Assembly: GCA_016839655.1 (NCBI GenBank)
Contig: JAEOTW010000163.1
Span: 1-7,148, forward strand
Source: Promethearchaeota archaeon
GTDB taxonomy: Archaea; Asgardarchaeota; Lokiarchaeia; Sigynarchaeales; SOKP01
Reading direction: 5' to 3'
DNA length: 7,148 nt
Below the pieces are notes generated by a model. That model was not told where the DNA came from. It made no database searches and was given only the letters and a program-made list of their open reading frames with translations. A program made the position numbers and the translations under genes. Of this stretch, positions 5,984 through 7,148 are shown one piece after another; position 1 is the stretch's first letter, and the number at the start of each line of letters is the position of its first letter.

Positions 5984-7023
5984 TTCTTGCTTTTACTTGA
6001 TATTTTCTCAATATCAAATATTGGTGCCGCCATCATTTGTAAGAGTTCTATTGATTCTGACCAAAGAAAAAAGACTTTGTTGTTTAAAGGAATCATTACA
6101 GCTTTCCATACTTCAATCTGTTCTTCTGATTCTAAGAAGTCGGCGTTGATTTCAAAGCCAGTATTTAAATGCATTAATTCTTCGTTTCCAATCCAGTATC
6201 CTCTAATTTTGCTTTTGATATTATCGAAAATCTTTCCTAGATCCTTTTTCTTAATTTTCAGATTTAAACCATCAAAATTGATACCTAAGATATTTATAGG
6301 TTTTTCTTCATAAGTAAATTCTTTGATATCACTAAAGAAGGAAATAATTTGATTTGTCTGCTTCTTTAAACTCTCGATAAAAAAATTATATGCATTTTTA
6401 TCGGATTCGATATCAAAATTAAATTTGAATAAATGGAAGCTGTTCTCCTTGAGTAATTTGAACTCTGGTGGATTCAGCATGATATCATAAACCGTGTACA
6501 TTAGTGGATTTGACATTGTATCGAATAAAGAATACCCAAATACTGGCACATCTTCCTTCACATAATAAGATGAGATAATCCATCTATTATTTATCAATGG
6601 TTTTAGATATGGCTGAATGAACTTATCAACTTCATCAATTGTATATTCTAACCCGCTTGAATATACGATGTTGAAAAACTCAGCATTATTTTCCTTGAGA
6701 TCTATAAAGAAATCCAATTCTTTCTGTTTCTCAGAAATAAGTCTATCAAAATATTCTTTGGGTTCTATAGCAGTGAATATTGTAGCTTTATTAGGTGATT
6801 CTGAAGAAATAAATTCTTGAATACATCCAAGTGATATCAGTTTTCGTAGAATTGAATATATCGTTGTCCGTTTAATTTCTGGAAAATGATGATCTAAATC
6901 ATAGGCTGTAGTCCCCTTAATTCCGTGTTTGATTAGTTCAAAATAAATCGTAGCTTCATTGTGATTTAACCCTGTTTGCTTCAATATTTGTAAAAATGTA
7001 TCTTTCTTATCTTTCCAAGACAT
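5980..7023 (-). CDS. TrmB-type winged-helix transcriptional regulator, first gene of the HD operon
   Basis: This 347-residue protein has a TrmB-type winged helix at about residues 10-88 (TGLNHNEATIYFELIKHG; recognition helix IKRTTIYSILRKLISLG at 50-66) and a charged helix at 90-112. The C-terminal region has YLKPL (139-143), HLFKFNFD (197-204), and K-x-V-x-I-P-L at 307-313 followed by KVFFLW. It is thus homologous to the C-terminal modules of the other two TrmB-type proteins. It differs from them in lacking the KDCG motif and in carrying about 60 extra residues in the middle (roughly 225-290). Ligand unknown. It is followed by the HD hydrolase 7 bp later. A TATA box 27 bases before the ATG predicts a leaderless mRNA, and a TGAC-N5-GTCA palindrome abuts that box, which suggests autoregulation. 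Confidence 0.85.
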   Translation of the reverse strand: MSWKDKKDTFLQILKQTGLNHNEATIYFELIKHGIKGTTAYDLDHHFPEIKRTTIYSILRKLISLGCIQEFISSESPNKATIFTAIEPKEYFDRLISEKQKELDFFIDLKENNAEFFNIVYSSGLEYTIDEVDKFIQPYLKPLINNRWIISSYYVKEDVPVFGYSLFDTMSNPLMYTVYDIMLNPPEFKLLKENSFHLFKFNFDIESDKNAYNFFIESLKKQTNQIISFFSDIKEFTYEEKPINILGINFDGLNLKIKKKDLGKIFDNIKSKIRGYWIGNEELMHLNTGFEINADFLESEEQIEVWKAVMIPLNNKVFFLWSESIELLQMMAAPIFDIEKISSKSKK

Positions 7024-7046
7024 TAATTAAATAATAGAAGAGATAA

Positions 7047-7054
7047 TATTTAAA
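7047..7054 (-). promoter_or_regulatory. TATA box of the TrmB-type/HD operon
   Basis: The minus strand reads TTTAAATA centred 27 bases before the ATG at 7023, the spacing expected for a leaderless archaeal transcript. No ribosome binding site precedes that ATG, which agrees. Confidence 0.65.
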
Positions 7055-7056
7055 AG

Positions 7057-7069
7057 TGACGAAATGTCA
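7057..7069. promoter_or_regulatory. Palindrome TGAC-N5-GTCA beside the operon TATA box
   Basis: TGAC (7057-7060) and GTCA (7066-7069) are perfect inverted arms around 5 bases, immediately upstream of the operon TATA box where TFB binds. A regulator here would block initiation. The arms are only 4 bp, so chance cannot be excluded on sequence alone. Confidence 0.4.
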
Positions 7070-7098
7070 TCGACACAAAAACATTTATATGTGTTGAT
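7069..7098. promoter_or_regulatory. Inverted repeat bracketing a TATA-like element
   Basis: ATCGACAC (7069-7076) and GTGTTGAT (7091-7098) are inverted with one mismatch in eight. The 14-base spacer ends in CATTTATAT, a TATA-like element that could serve a rightward gene starting at 7140. An operator enclosing a promoter element is a typical repression layout. Confidence 0.4.
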
Positions 7099-7127
7099 CT
7101 GTTATAGTCACTTAGAATGGATTAAAA

Positions 7128-7132
7128 GTGAT
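7128..7132 (+). promoter_or_regulatory. Possible Shine-Dalgarno site GTGAT for a rightward gene
   Basis: GTGAT lies 7 bases before the ATG at 7140, the same motif and spacing as before the methyltransferase start. Confidence 0.4.
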
Positions 7133-7139
7133 TTTAAAG

Positions 7140-7148
7140 ATGGGAAAA
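7140..7148 (+). CDS. Possible start of a divergent gene, 3' partial
   Basis: ATG GGA AAA reads Met-Gly-Lys to the window end. Support comes only from upstream signals: GTGAT at 7128-7132 with 7-base spacing, and a TATA-like element near 7082-7090 that would place the transcript start around 7112. Nothing can be said about the product. It may be a chance ATG. Confidence 0.35.

Noticed and set aside
5973..6017. Longer form of the HD protein starting at the ATG at 6017
   Set aside because: It would overlap the end of the regulator gene by 38 bp, adds 15 residues without family similarity, and lacks a binding site, whereas the ATG at 5972 has GTGAT at six bases.
5951..6313. Open + strand frame of 120 codons across the regulator/HD junction
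   Set aside because: It is hydrophobic and serine-rich only because it mirrors lysine- and aspartate-rich coding sequence on the other strand; no start signal is present.
7117..7125. ATG at 7117 as the start of the rightward gene
   Set aside because: It reads Met-Asp-stop, so it cannot be the gene start; the ATG at 7140 with GTGAT is a better candidate.

Overview
The window looks like a stretch of an Asgard archaeal chromosome, most plausibly a Lokiarchaeia-type lineage. The main reason is the left edge. The first 122 bases encode the last 39 residues of an actin that resembles eukaryotic actin closely ([10 protein letters not shown] near the start, ending in HRCF). Supporting signs are AT-rich DNA, TATA boxes 26-32 bases before several start codons, archaeal-type T-tract terminators and TrmB-type regulators. 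No RNA gene, CRISPR array or insertion sequence is visible.

Layout from left to right. (1) Actin 3' end (+). (2) A 429-residue protein (+), 39 bp after the actin stop, joining a roadblock/LC7-like N-terminal domain (tentative) to a TrmB-type winged helix. (3) A SAM-dependent methyltransferase (-), convergent with gene 2. (4) A TrmB-type regulator (+), divergent from the methyltransferase; a perfect 8-bp inverted repeat lies midway between their TATA boxes. (5) A short-chain dehydrogenase (-) with an unexplained helical C-terminal extension of about 160 residues. (6) A TetR-family regulator (+), divergent from the dehydrogenase; the gap holds a 4 x 8 bp GTCA repeat and a nested palindrome. (7) A two-gene operon (-): a third TrmB-type regulator followed 7 bp later by an HD-domain hydrolase of the YedJ type. 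(8) On the right edge, palindromes, a TATA box and probably the first three codons of a divergent + gene.

Four of the seven complete genes are DNA-binding proteins. Three of these sit next to one enzyme gene each (methyltransferase, dehydrogenase, HD hydrolase), so the region reads as a run of small regulator-enzyme modules. The three TrmB-type proteins share a C-terminal module ending in a K-x-V-x-hydrophobic-P pattern that I do not recognise as the classical TrmB sugar-binding domain. The most interesting points are this module, the roadblock-like/TrmB fusion directly behind actin, the operator-like repeats, and a recurrent GTGAT Shine-Dalgarno motif that decides two start codons.
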